From: Schleiferiaceae bacterium
GTDB lineage: Bacteria; Bacteroidota; Bacteroidia; Flavobacteriales; Schleiferiaceae
Direction: 5' to 3'
NCBI GenBank assembly: GCA_028357285.1
Contig: JAOMWM010000005.1
Location: forward strand, 1 to 64,000
DNA: 64,000 nt
Part shown: one piece after another, positions 1 through 8,001 of the stretch
Numbering within the stretch: position 1 is the first letter of the stretch
How the letters are laid out: the number at the start of each line of letters is the position of its first letter
The notes under the pieces: model-generated
Databases searched by the model: none
Seen by the model: the letters and a program-made list of their open reading frames with translations, nothing else
What the model was told of the DNA's origin: nothing
Position numbers and translations under genes: made by a program

Positions 1-2
1 AT

Positions 3-2771
3 TTAACGGGAATGTATTCTACCATTGGCTTCGGTTCTATCGATCAAACGGTGAATGAACGAAATAAATTTGCAGAGCGCTCTTACGGGGTTCAGACCAA
101 TGTCAACCTAGATAAAGTGTTGCCTCAAGAGGCAGGTGTTAAAGTACCGATGTTCTTCAGTTTCTCGGAGAGTTTTAAAAGCCCTCAATTCAATCCGCTT
201 GATCCGGATATTGAATTCAAAAGTGCATTGGCTAATGTTTCAGACCAGGAAGATCGAGATAGCATCCGTTTTGCAGGTCAAGAATACAACATGCAGAAGA
301 GTTTGAATTTTACCAACGTGCGAAAAGAAAAGGGCAGTGGGGCAGGAGCGGCACCTGGGCCGAGAGGTCCTGGTCCACAATCGATGGGTCCGAAAGGAAA
401 GGAACCTAAAGCGAATGGCGAAAAGGGCGCAAAAGAAGCACGGCCAAAAATAAATTGGGCCAATTCTCCCTTTGCCATCAGTAATTTCAACACCTCATAC
501 GCATACACTGAAAGTGAGAAGCGCACTATAAATATTGTTCAAGACCAACGATTCATGCATTTGGCTTCGTTAAACTACAGTTACCAAACGCGTCCGCAGA
601 ACGTTGCCCCGTTCAAGAATCTGGTGAAGAACAAGCAATTGGCTCTTATTCGCGATTTCAACTTTTATTATTTACCGTCGAAAGTGAGTATGCGAACGGA
701 AGTACGACGTCAAGTGAATTTGCTTCAGATGCGCAATACGTTTGACCCATCCATTAAGCTGCCGGTTACTTACAACAAGGAACTGACCACGAAGCGTATG
801 TATGACATTGCCTATGATCTGAGTAAGGGGTTGAAATTAGATTACAACGCTACCGCGCAGAGTCGTGTTGATGAATTGCCTGGTGATCCGAAAACCCAAG
901 CCAACAGAGATACTATTACTCAAGGATTAGCAACGCTAGGACGACCTACACAATTTCACCAGACTTTTAATTTGAACTGGCAAATACCATTGAACAAACT
1001 CCCGTTCATGGATTTCACCTCAACGTCGTTACGCTATACTGCAAATTATGATTGGACGTCTAATTCAACTGCTGCATTGAATCCGAAAACGCGCCCGGAA
1101 TTGTATTACGGTAATCGGATTCAAAATTCTAATTCCATTCAGTTCAATGGAAACGCCAATTTTGTCAACTTCTATAATCAGATTCCATTTCTTCGCAAGG
1201 CCAATCAAGGCGCACGCCCTACACCTCAGTCGCGTCGTCGCGGAACTCCTCCTAAGCGCGGGGCACCAGGAAAAGAGGGCAAAGGCAAAAAAGAAGGGGA
1301 GGATGAGAAAGAAAAGAAAGATTCAAAAATCCTCTTAGGAACGGCTCGTATCGCAATGATGGTTCGCAGTGCGTCTCTAACCTATTCGCAAACTAATGGA
1401 ACGTTGTTGCCAGGGGTTATAACAAATCCAGTAACTTTTGGAATGGACCCGAGTAGCCTGTTCGCGCCCGGTGTGGATTTTGTCTTCGGTGCACAAAGCG
1501 CTGTGGCAGAACGTGCAGCTGAGAATAATTGGTTAACGAAAAACACAAAACAGCCCAGCCAATTCCAAAAAACATTCACTGAAAATCTGAATTTCCGCGC
1601 TGTCGTTGAACCTTGGAAAGACATTCGTCTTCAAATAACAGCTACGCGTGTTGCGGGTTTAAACAGTAGTTCGATCTACCGTTTCCATGATCCATTGCAA
1701 GACACCACGCTAGGCTTGTCGGAAGGCTATTACCATTTTAACCCGATGGATATGGGGAACTACAGTGTTTCCTTCCTCTCAATTGGGAGTGCTTTTGAAC
1801 CGCTGGACAGTTCATCGTTTTCGCAGGTTTACGAAACGTTCCTAGATCACCGTAATGTGGTTTCAGAGCGCTTGGCCATCGCACGTGATCAAGCCGATCC
1901 GGCCTATGTGCCTAGTTTTATTTCGGGCGCTCAGGATACGACCGGAACGCGAGAAGGTTACGACGGGTACAGTTACAATAGTGCAGATGTTTTAATTCCG
2001 GCCTTCATAGCAGCATATAGTGGACGGGCTCCTTCGGAAGTTGAACTTAATGGAAGACCAACGATGCCGATGCCTAATTGGACCTTGAACTTTAATGGAT
2101 TGATGAACATTCCGTGGTTTAAAAAGAACTTCCAAAGTTTTACCTTAACCCATACCTACAAGAGCTTATATACCGTTAATTCATACCAGAGCAACATGCT
2201 CTTGCAGCAACGTATTCAAAACGGTGAGCCGCCAAACAATATTCGAAATACAAACGGAGATTTCCTTCCGGATTTCCAAATCTCTCAGATAAGCATTGCA
2301 GAAAACTTCGGCCCCTTCGTAGGAATCAATATGCGAATGAAGAATCAGGCGAGCTTGCGTTTGGACATCAAGCGCAATCGTCAGTTAAATCTGTCATTGG
2401 TCAACAACCAGATGACGGATACTAAAGGGTATGAATTCGTATTGGGTACGGGCTACATTATTAAGGATGTAAGCTTTAATGTAATCACTGACGGTAGACC
2501 TCAAAAAATCACGTCCAATCTCGATTTGAAATTAGATTTCAGTTTACGGGATAATCAAACTGTAATCCGTCGGATTCAAGAAGGCTTAGACCAGGTGACT
2601 GCAGGACAGAGAATTTGGTCATTGAAAGCGAGTGCTGATTACATGCTTTCACCTAAGTTGACGGCGCGTCTATACTACGATCAAACCGTGAGTAAATTCA
2701 AAACCTCTAATGCCTTCCCGACGCTAAATACAAATGCAGGAATTGCCTTCAGATTTAATCTTGGCAAATAG
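3..2771 (+). CDS. sprA: SprA, T9SS outer-membrane translocon subunit (C-terminal part)
   Basis: The reading frame is open from the left edge, so the true start lies upstream and only the last ~920 residues are here (the family is usually over 2000 residues). SprA is the giant outer-membrane beta-barrel through which type IX secretion cargo leaves the cell, and it is needed for gliding in Flavobacterium. The sequence is rich in amphipathic beta-strand segments and ends in Phe-Asn-Leu-Gly-Lys, as expected for an outer-membrane barrel. Two low-complexity hydrophilic inserts stand out: a Gly/Pro/Lys-rich stretch (nt ~320-450) and a Lys/Glu/Arg-rich stretch (nt ~1200-1330), probably surface or periplasmic loops. 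gcvH follows after 50 bases. The gene order sprA-gcvH-VanZ-tonB is familiar from Flavobacteriia, which supports the call. Confidence 0.9.
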   Translation, partial: LTGMYSTIGFGSIDQTVNERNKFAERSYGVQTNVNLDKVLPQEAGVKVPMFFSFSESFKSPQFNPLDPDIEFKSALANVSDQEDRDSIRFAGQEYNMQKSLNFTNVRKEKGSGAGAAPGPRGPGPQSMGPKGKEPKANGEKGAKEARPKINWANSPFAISNFNTSYAYTESEKRTINIVQDQRFMHLASLNYSYQTRPQNVAPFKNLVKNKQLALIRDFNFYYLPSKVSMRTEVRRQVNLLQMRNTFDPSIKLPVTYNKELTTKRMYDIAYDLSKGLKLDYNATAQSRVDELPGDPKTQANRDTITQGLATLGRPTQFHQTFNLNWQIPLNKLPFMDFTSTSLRYTANYDWTSNSTAALNPKTRPELYYGNRIQNSNSIQFNGNANFVNFYNQIPFLRKANQGARPTPQSRRRGTPPKRGAPGKEGKGKKEGEDEKEKKDSKILLGTARIAMMVRSASLTYSQTNGTLLPGVITNPVTFGMDPSSLFAPGVDFVFGAQSAVAERAAENNWLTKNTKQPSQFQKTFTENLNFRAVVEPWKDIRLQITATRVAGLNSSSIYRFHDPLQDTTLGLSEGYYHFNPMDMGNYSVSFLSIGSAFEPLDSSSFSQVYETFLDHRNVVSERLAIARDQADPAYVPSFISGAQDTTGTREGYDGYSYNSADVLIPAFIAAYSGRAPSEVELNGRPTMPMPNWTLNFNGLMNIPWFKKNFQSFTLTHTYKSLYTVNSYQSNMLLQQRIQNGEPPNNIRNTNGDFLPDFQISQISIAENFGPFVGINMRMKNQASLRLDIKRNRQLNLSLVNNQMTDTKGYEFVLGTGYIIKDVSFNVITDGRPQKITSNLDLKLDFSLRDNQTVIRRIQEGLDQVTAGQRIWSLKASADYMLSPKLTARLYYDQTVSKFKTSNAFPTLNTNAGIAFRFNLGK

Positions 2772-2796
2772 GTGTGGAAGAAATTAAAATAGAACT

Positions 2797-2804
2797 TACA
2801 TTTG
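2797..2804 (+). promoter_or_regulatory. Candidate -7 box TACATTTG upstream of gcvH
   Basis: The octamer matches the Bacteroidota sigma-A -7 consensus TAnnTTTG and lies 17 bases before the gcvH ATG. No TTG element is seen at the expected -33 position, so the assignment rests on the -7 box alone. Confidence 0.5.
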
Positions 2805-2821
2805 AAAAAAATTAAAAGCAT

Positions 2822-3199
2822 ATGCAGTTTCCGGATAACTTAAAGTATTCAAAGGACCACGAGTGGGTTCGCGTTGAGGGTGATGAGGCCTATGTAGGAA
2901 TTACCGAATTCGCCGCAGGTGAGCTTGGTGATATTGTCTTTGTAGATGTTGATACAGAAGGTGAGTCTTTAGACAAAGACGAAGTCTTTGGTAGTGTTGA
3001 AGCAGTAAAGACTGTATCTGATCTGTTTTTACCCGTAAGTGGTGAAGTACTTGAATTCAATGAAGGTCTTGAGGATGCTCCAGAATCCGTAAACGAAGAC
3101 CCATACGGTCAAGGTTGGATGGTTAAAATGAAAATTGCAGACCCATCAGAATTAGATAGTTTAATGGACGCTGCCGCCTACCAAGCAATGCTCGGATAA
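2822..3199 (+). CDS. gcvH: Glycine cleavage system H protein
   Basis: This 125-residue protein is the lipoyl-carrying shuttle of the glycine cleavage complex, moving the aminomethyl group from the P protein to the T protein in the cytoplasm. The lipoylation site is Lys63 in the motif [11 protein letters not shown], and the N-terminal [10 protein letters not shown] segment and length are typical of the family. It sits just after sprA with its own candidate -7 box and 4 bases before the VanZ-like gene, so the two may be co-transcribed. The other glycine cleavage genes are not in the window. The lipoyl-dependent E3 subunit (lpd) is found at 27.8 kb. Confidence 0.97.
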   Translation: MQFPDNLKYSKDHEWVRVEGDEAYVGITEFAAGELGDIVFVDVDTEGESLDKDEVFGSVEAVKTVSDLFLPVSGEVLEFNEGLEDAPESVNEDPYGQGWMVKMKIADPSELDSLMDAAAYQAMLG

Positions 3200-3203
3200 A
3201 ACC

Positions 3204-3581
3204 ATGTTGAATCCTTGGATATATAGAGCCCCTGCCATTGGTTGGGGCTTTCTTATTCTCTACATCTGCCTTGCGCCTGTAGAGGACCTTGATCCAGGTT
3301 TCAGCATACAAATCAGTGATAAGCTGGTTCATTTCATATTATACTTCTCTTGGGTACTTCTCCTGTATTTTGCTTCTTCTAGAGCATACAAGCATCGCTT
3401 ATCCCGAAGAAAAATGCTTGCCTATTGGATTGCAGCAGCGTGCGTTGGAGGGGCGGTTGAATTTCTTCAGGGAGCTATGGATTTCGGACGAAATGCAGAT
3501 GTTATGGACGGTCTTGCGAATACCGTAGGCGCGATAACAGGAATCATTACAAGTCGCCTCTTTCATAAAATTTTGGAATAG
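3204..3581 (+). CDS. VanZ-like family membrane protein
   Basis: This is a small 125-residue integral membrane protein with four predicted hydrophobic segments (about residues 8-24, 38-57, 69-88 and 101-119). The pattern of a conserved Asp/Lys before helix 2 (SDKLVHFILYF) and a Glu-Phe-Leu-Gln motif in helix 3 (GAVEFLQ) is characteristic of VanZ-like proteins. VanZ itself gives low-level teicoplanin resistance by an unknown mechanism; the housekeeping relatives have no established function, so resistance should not be inferred. It begins 4 bases after gcvH. Confidence 0.85.
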   Translation: MLNPWIYRAPAIGWGFLILYICLAPVEDLDPGFSIQISDKLVHFILYFSWVLLLYFASSRAYKHRLSRRKMLAYWIAAACVGGAVEFLQGAMDFGRNADVMDGLANTVGAITGIITSRLFHKILE

Positions 3582-3623
3582 TTTTTGGCTTATAACATAC
3601 TGAACCCTCTAAATCAGAATGTT

Positions 3624-4355
3624 ATGAGAGCTAATTCAAGTAAATCACCGAAAGCCAACCTCGAAAAAAGAAGACCATTATTCTTCGTAATCGGCTTAAC
3701 GACTGCATTGTTTTTGACCATTCTTGCACTAGAGTGGACTGCGCCTGTACGCGGATTGCCAGACTTTAGTTCTGAATTGGCCTCAGCGGAAGAAGTAGAC
3801 TGGATAGTGCCAGTGACTGTTACACGCTCTGTAGAACTTCCTGCGAAAGCTGAAAAGGCTCCAAAAATTAATCCAAACCAGTTTAAAATCATCGACAATA
3901 ACCTACCCGTTATTGATCTGGGTAATGAGTTGTTTTTTACCGGTATTGATGATGGGCTCGATGTGGTCATTGATCCTGATCCTGTGGATCCTTCAGAGGT
4001 GTTTTCATTTGCACAAGTGGAGAGTATGCCCATATTTCAAGGATGCGAGGATGCTATTGGCAACGATGCTTTGTATCAATGTATGAATGTTCAATTAATG
4101 CGCTTCATTGCCCGTGAATTTGAGGTTAGTGAACGTATGATGCAATTCAGCTCTGGTGAAAAAGTCTACGTTGAATTTATCATAGAAAAGAACGGTGATG
4201 TGAGTCAAGCGAAGATTATTCGTGGAAGCGACGAGCTCGTCGGTGAGGAGGCCATTCGAGTTGTACAATCATTGCCAGATTTCACTCCGGCCAAATTGAA
4301 TGGAAAGCCGGTACGGATGTCGTATATTTTACCCATTAATGTGAAATTACACTAG
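3624..4355 (+). CDS. TonB-family energy transducer (first of three)
   Basis: This 243-residue protein has a basic cytoplasmic N-terminus, one membrane helix (about residues 19-37), a periplasmic linker and a C-terminal TonB domain (last ~95 residues). TonB couples the proton-motive force, via ExbB/ExbD, to outer-membrane TonB-dependent receptors. The C-terminal domain opens with PIFQGCED and a second Cys about 17 residues on, a Cys pair shared by all three paralogues here, and contains VEFIIEKNGDVSQAKI, a typical TonB_C signature. A longer frame begins with TTG at 3585, but the ATG at 3624 is preferred because it aligns the N-terminus with the paralogue at 4860. The linker is less proline-rich than in that paralogue. 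Confidence 0.85.
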   Translation: MRANSSKSPKANLEKRRPLFFVIGLTTALFLTILALEWTAPVRGLPDFSSELASAEEVDWIVPVTVTRSVELPAKAEKAPKINPNQFKIIDNNLPVIDLGNELFFTGIDDGLDVVIDPDPVDPSEVFSFAQVESMPIFQGCEDAIGNDALYQCMNVQLMRFIAREFEVSERMMQFSSGEKVYVEFIIEKNGDVSQAKIIRGSDELVGEEAIRVVQSLPDFTPAKLNGKPVRMSYILPINVKLH

Positions 4356-4356
4356 T

Positions 4357-4782
4357 ATGAAAATGCGTCTTTCTCTTTGCGTATTCGCCTTAGGACTAAC
4401 ACATGTACTCGAAGGACAGAACAATTCAACAGGGTTCCACGTAACTCCTAAAGAAACGGTACCCGTCTTTGAGCATTGTGGACATATCGAAGAAGATGCC
4501 CATGCCCAGCAAACGTGTTTTAATCGTTTCATTATGGGTCATATTATGAACGAACTCCAATGGCCGGAAGGATTGGAAGAGAATGGCCGCGTATTTGTGG
4601 AAGTTCTTTTTGATGCGACGGGAAAAATCATCCAGGTGGAAAGTGTTCGTTCCTATGACGACCTTGCCGCAATTGAGGCCGTTCGAGCGATAAAATCACT
4701 CCCTGATCCAGTAGAACCAGCAAAGCAACAGGGAGTGAATTCTAATTACAGTTGTATTATCCCTGTTTCATTCGAGCGATAG
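4357..4782 (+). CDS. Short TonB C-terminal-domain protein, apparently not membrane anchored
   Basis: This 141-residue protein begins with a signal-peptide-like segment (residues ~1-20, ending LEGQ) followed almost directly by a TonB_C-like domain. The paralogous Cys pair is kept (PVFEHCGH and QTCFNRF), as are the VFVEVLFDATGKI strand and the IEAVRAIKSLPD motif. It lacks the cytoplasmic tail, uncleaved helix and proline-rich linker of a working TonB, so it may be a periplasmic regulator or partner of TonB or a decayed copy; this is inference. It begins one base after the stop of the preceding tonB gene and so is likely co-translated with it. Confidence 0.75.
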   Translation: MKMRLSLCVFALGLTHVLEGQNNSTGFHVTPKETVPVFEHCGHIEEDAHAQQTCFNRFIMGHIMNELQWPEGLEENGRVFVEVLFDATGKIIQVESVRSYDDLAAIEAVRAIKSLPDPVEPAKQQGVNSNYSCIIPVSFER

Positions 4783-4821
4783 GCGCGAAAAAACACTAAA
4801 AAATTCACCTTGCGCTAACAA

Positions 4822-4829
4822 TACTTTTG
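4822..4829 (+). promoter_or_regulatory. Candidate -7 box TACTTTTG upstream of the third tonB gene
   Basis: The octamer fits TAnnTTTG and lies 30 bases before the ATG at 4860, in the 77-base gap after the short TonB-domain gene. It suggests that the third tonB copy has its own promoter. Confidence 0.5.
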
Positions 4830-4859
4830 GCTATTTTAGCGCCACAATAGTCTACATTC

Positions 4860-5567
4860 ATGAAAACTAGAAAATCAGCAAAAGCGGATGCAGAAAATAA
4901 GAAGAGTCTCTTCTTATTAATTGGTCTTACCGCTTCTCTAGCATTTACTCTATTCTTTTTGGAGCTAAAGTCTTACGAAGACGGTCCAGGTCAGTTGGGT
5001 AAAATGTCATACGATGATGATGATGAGATTGCCATTATCACGAATAGAACGCCACCACCACCACCACCACCGCCACCACCGGCACCACCGGAGGTTATTC
5101 AGATTGTTGAGAACGATTTGGAGATTGAAGAAGTAGAGTTTGAATCTACCGAAACCGATGAGAGCGAAGAAATCGAAATCATTGAAGAAGTGGAAGATGC
5201 TGAAGATGAAATTTTCAACTTCGCGGTCGTAGAGAACAAACCCATATTTCCAGGTTGTGAGAACTTAGCTACAGAAGACGAAAAGTTCATGTGTTTCAAT
5301 CAAAACATCATGCAGCACATCGGTAAAAAGTTTGAATTCCCGGAATTGGCCCGTCAAATGGGTATCCAAGGAAAGGTTTACATCAACTTTGTAATTGAGA
5401 AAAACGGAAAAGTAAGCAACGTAACTATTGCGCGTGGAGTTGATAAACTTATCGATGATGAAGCCATTCGAGTAATCAAGCTTTTGCCAAAGTTCATACC
5501 GGCGAAGCAACGCGGAAAGCCTGTTCGTATGCAGTATACTGTGCCGATCAACGCACGCTTACAGTAA
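4860..5567 (+). CDS. TonB energy transducer with proline-rich linker (third of three)
   Basis: The 235-residue protein has a basic N-terminus, a membrane helix at about residues 18-35, a run of ten prolines near residues 65-74 followed by an acidic Glu-rich stretch to about residue 120, and a C-terminal TonB_C domain. The domain carries the PIFPGCE motif, VYINFVIEKNGKVSNV and the closing TVPINARLQ. This is the most complete TonB of the three and the likeliest to drive TonB-dependent receptors such as the one at 37.3-40.2 kb. An upstream -7 box and a downstream hairpin suggest a single-gene transcript. Confidence 0.93.
   Translation: MKTRKSAKADAENKKSLFLLIGLTASLAFTLFFLELKSYEDGPGQLGKMSYDDDDEIAIITNRTPPPPPPPPPPAPPEVIQIVENDLEIEEVEFESTETDESEEIEIIEEVEDAEDEIFNFAVVENKPIFPGCENLATEDEKFMCFNQNIMQHIGKKFEFPELARQMGIQGKVYINFVIEKNGKVSNVTIARGVDKLIDDEAIRVIKLLPKFIPAKQRGKPVRMQYTVPINARLQ
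5051..5090 (+). repeat. CCA/CCG trinucleotide run coding polyproline
   Basis: A near-perfect run of CCA and CCG codons within tonB encodes the rigid proline linker that spans the periplasm. Length changes in multiples of three would keep the frame and alter the reach of TonB. Confidence 0.85.
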
Positions 5568-5589
5568 ACAAAGAATCGAAGACAATGAA

Positions 5590-5619
5590 AAATGCCCGGA
5601 CCTAAAGGTTCGGGCATTT
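5590..5619 (+). terminator. Hairpin terminator after tonB
   Basis: The arms AAATGCCCG and CGGGCATTT extend inward through GACC/GGTT (one G-T pair) to give a 13-pair stem with a TAAA loop. The T-tract after the stem is weak, so termination efficiency is uncertain. Confidence 0.7.
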
Positions 5620-5656
5620 CTATACCTAACAATTTCTGAATTCAATCATTAAATCT

Positions 5657-6457
5657 ATGCAACCATTTCAACTTTCTACTGAAGCTCGTATTGCAATTCA
5701 GGCCTCACTTGACGGCGGTGCTGCAATACTCGAAGTGTACCACAATGAAACCACAGAAGTGGAATTGAAAGGCGATGAGAGTCCACTAACTCAGGCAGAT
5801 TTACGCAGTAATACAGCAATCATGAAGTGGCTCGAGACATCGGAGCACCCTGTTCTTAGTGAGGAAGGCAAGCATTTATCGTATGATGAAAGAAAGCATT
5901 GGTCGACGCTTTGGATTGTTGATCCTTTAGACGGGACAAAAGAGTTTATTAAGCGTAATGGTGAGTTTACAGTAAATGTAGCTTTAGTGGAATCCGGTCG
6001 TCCCATCCTTGGAGTGGTTTATGTTCCTGTAACTGGCGAGTTGTATTTAGGAGTAAAAGGGGAGGGAGCGATTAAAATGGTAATAGATGCGAAAACAACA
6101 TTTACCGATATACATTTAGATCGCGCTATTGCTTTACCCGTAGCAATGGATCGTGCATTCACAGCGGTAGGCTCGCGTTCGCACATGAACGAAGAAACAG
6201 AGGCATTCTTAGCGACCTATCGTGCGCAGCATGGTGAAGTTGCAATTTTAAGCAAGGGGTCTTCGCTTAAAATGTGCATGGTTGCTGAAGGGTTGGCTGA
6301 TGTATATCCACGCTTTGCACCCACTATGGAGTGGGATACAGCGGCTGGGCAAGCAGTGGTTGAGGCTGCTGGATTTGCCATGTTGCACAAGGAGACGCGC
6401 CTGCCTTTGGAATACAATAAGGAGGACTTATTAAACCCGCATTTTATCGTGCTTTAA
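5657..6457 (+). CDS. cysQ: 3'(2'),5'-bisphosphate nucleotidase CysQ
   Basis: This 266-residue inositol-monophosphatase-fold enzyme hydrolyses 3'-phosphoadenosine-5'-phosphate, a by-product of sulfate assimilation and of phosphopantetheine transfer, to AMP. Metal-binding signatures are visible: Glu69-Glu70 (LSEEGK), the WIVDPLDGTKEF motif with Asp89, Asp92 and Thr94, and a distal EWDTAAGQAV motif. The length is normal for CysQ. Inositol monophosphatase itself is a less likely alternative, since the DPLDGTKEF form favours CysQ. It stands alone between a terminator and the ctaB promoter. Confidence 0.92.
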   Translation: MQPFQLSTEARIAIQASLDGGAAILEVYHNETTEVELKGDESPLTQADLRSNTAIMKWLETSEHPVLSEEGKHLSYDERKHWSTLWIVDPLDGTKEFIKRNGEFTVNVALVESGRPILGVVYVPVTGELYLGVKGEGAIKMVIDAKTTFTDIHLDRAIALPVAMDRAFTAVGSRSHMNEETEAFLATYRAQHGEVAILSKGSSLKMCMVAEGLADVYPRFAPTMEWDTAAGQAVVEAAGFAMLHKETRLPLEYNKEDLLNPHFIVL

Positions 6458-6483
6458 AGTTCTGCTAGATAGAGGTCAGTACT

Positions 6484-6491
6484 TATCTTTG
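6484..6491 (+). promoter_or_regulatory. -7 box TATCTTTG next to the ctaB start
   Basis: This is an exact match to TAnnTTTG ending only six bases before the ctaB ATG. The expected transcription start coincides with or nearly touches the start codon, predicting a leaderless mRNA. At the -33 position only a weak TTC is seen. Confidence 0.6.
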
Positions 6492-6497
6492 CCGCCC

Positions 6498-7391
6498 ATG
6501 CAGGAAACAACAACTATATCCCCATCAAAACCCTCCTTAATTAAGGAAGCATTGCGTCTAGGAAAACTCCGCTTGAGTACCTCTGTCGTATTCAGTTCTG
6601 TTGCAGGTTATTTCCTTGGGATGGAAGTGTTCAGTTGGGCTCAATTGCTCTTGCTGATCTTTGGCGGTATTACCGTTGTCGCTGCGTCGAACGCTTACAA
6701 TCAAATTTACGAGAAGGATAGAGATGCACTGATGAACAGGACTAAAGGACGTCCGCTTCCATTAGGTACACTTACGTTGCAAGAAGCGTGGTTCATTGCG
6801 ACATTTTTATTGGTTATTGGGTTGTGGGCTTTATACGTCATTAACCCCATGACCGCTTATTTCGGTGCGTTAAGTGTGGTCTTGTATACGTTGGTGTATA
6901 CACCGCTCAAAGCCAAAACACCACTTGCTGTCTTTGTAGGCGCGATACCTGGTGCTATTCCTTACATGTTAGGATGGGTTGCGGCTCGGAACGATTTTGA
7001 TATTGAAACAGGCACGTTGTTTGCGCAGCAATTTTTCTGGCAATTCCCTCATTTTTGGGCAATTGCATGGTTCTCTTACGACGATTACGCCAAGGCAGGT
7101 TATTATCTTTTGCCGTCAAAAGCAAAAGACCGTCCCTCACAATTGTACATCATCATATATACCGTATGGATGATGATGGTGGGTATTCTACCTGTTTTCG
7201 GCATCACTGGTGAGCTCCAGCTCAGTTGGGTAGGTGCGGCAGCAGTGGGTGCATTGGGTTATTGGGTATTGAATAACGCGATTTTGTTACTAAAGGATGC
7301 AAATGATAAGCGTGCACGTAAACTAATGTTGAGTAGTATTGCTTATCTAACAGGTATGCAAATCATTTATATAATTGACCGATTCATTTAA
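6498..7391 (+). CDS. ctaB: Heme O synthase (protoheme IX farnesyltransferase)
   Basis: This 297-residue UbiA-superfamily membrane enzyme attaches a farnesyl group to protoheme to make heme O, the precursor of heme A for cytochrome oxidase. The prenyl-diphosphate binding motif is seen as N68..E72..D76 followed by ALMNRTKGRPLP, a signature specific to the COX10/CtaB branch. About eight hydrophobic helices are present. The ATG at 6498 is chosen over an upstream in-frame TTG because it lies at the expected transcription start and begins a normal N-terminus. It heads a six-to-seven gene oxidase block. Subunits I and II are not in the window. Confidence 0.95.
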   Translation: MQETTTISPSKPSLIKEALRLGKLRLSTSVVFSSVAGYFLGMEVFSWAQLLLLIFGGITVVAASNAYNQIYEKDRDALMNRTKGRPLPLGTLTLQEAWFIATFLLVIGLWALYVINPMTAYFGALSVVLYTLVYTPLKAKTPLAVFVGAIPGAIPYMLGWVAARNDFDIETGTLFAQQFFWQFPHFWAIAWFSYDDYAKAGYYLLPSKAKDRPSQLYIIIYTVWMMMVGILPVFGITGELQLSWVGAAAVGALGYWVLNNAILLLKDANDKRARKLMLSSIAYLTGMQIIYIIDRFI

Positions 7392-7392
7392 G

Positions 7393-7971
7393 ATGGAAAC
7401 ATTACAAGAACAACGCCGCCGCGCCGCCAAGCCTTTATTGTGGATAGGAATCGGAAGTATCATTATGGCCTTCGCCGGTCTAACATCTGGTTACGTAGTG
7501 AGCAGAACTACACTGGTCATGAATGAGCAATGGATGACCTTTGCCTTACCTCAAGCGTTCATTTACAGCACGGTCGTGATTGTTCTTTCCTCGCTGGCCT
7601 TGATTTGGGGCAAAAGACAGCTTCTTGCTGGCAAGGATAGCGTAATTAAGCCAATGCTTTGGGTAACCTTGCTCCTTGGCTTTGCTTTTTTATGGTTTCA
7701 AGGTGGGGCTTGGACGGAATTAATGGCGAATAATATCTACTTCGCTGGTGCACAATCGCACCCTGCTGGATCTTGGGTATACGCTTTATTTCTCTTCCAT
7801 GGTTTGCACGTAGCAGGCGGAATTATCGCTTTATTAGTGGTGCTATTTCGCGCATACAGAGGACGTTATTCATCTGCTGATTACCATGGAATTACCCTTG
7901 TGAGTATTTATTGGCATTTTGTAGACCTATTGTGGCTCTATTTGTATGTCTTTTTAAGTGCTATTCGTTAA
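7393..7971 (+). CDS. Heme-copper oxidase subunit III family protein (short form)
   Basis: The 192-residue protein has five predicted membrane helices and the subunit III signatures FHGLHVAGGI and YWHFVDLLWLYLYV. It belongs to the short five-helix form of cytochrome c oxidase subunit III. The next gene is a second, longer subunit III, an arrangement seen in Bacteroidota oxidase loci. The ATG at 7393 lies one base after the ctaB stop, indicating co-translation; an earlier in-frame TTG would overlap ctaB. Whether both subunits III join the same oxidase cannot be told from sequence. Confidence 0.9.
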   Translation: METLQEQRRRAAKPLLWIGIGSIIMAFAGLTSGYVVSRTTLVMNEQWMTFALPQAFIYSTVVIVLSSLALIWGKRQLLAGKDSVIKPMLWVTLLLGFAFLWFQGGAWTELMANNIYFAGAQSHPAGSWVYALFLFHGLHVAGGIIALLVVLFRAYRGRYSSADYHGITLVSIYWHFVDLLWLYLYVFLSAIR

Positions 7972-8001
7972 ATTTGCCTAAGAATTTTTAATCCAACCGT
8001 T

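Noticed and set aside
278..526. Minus-strand open frame of 82 codons opposite sprA, and many similar antisense frames throughout
   Set aside because: They lie opposite well-supported genes, lack recognisable motifs and owe their openness to codon bias of the sense gene.
3204..3581. VanZ-like gene as a glycopeptide resistance determinant
   Set aside because: No vanHAX or vanRS genes are present, and the housekeeping VanZ-like family is common next to gcvH in Flavobacteriia.
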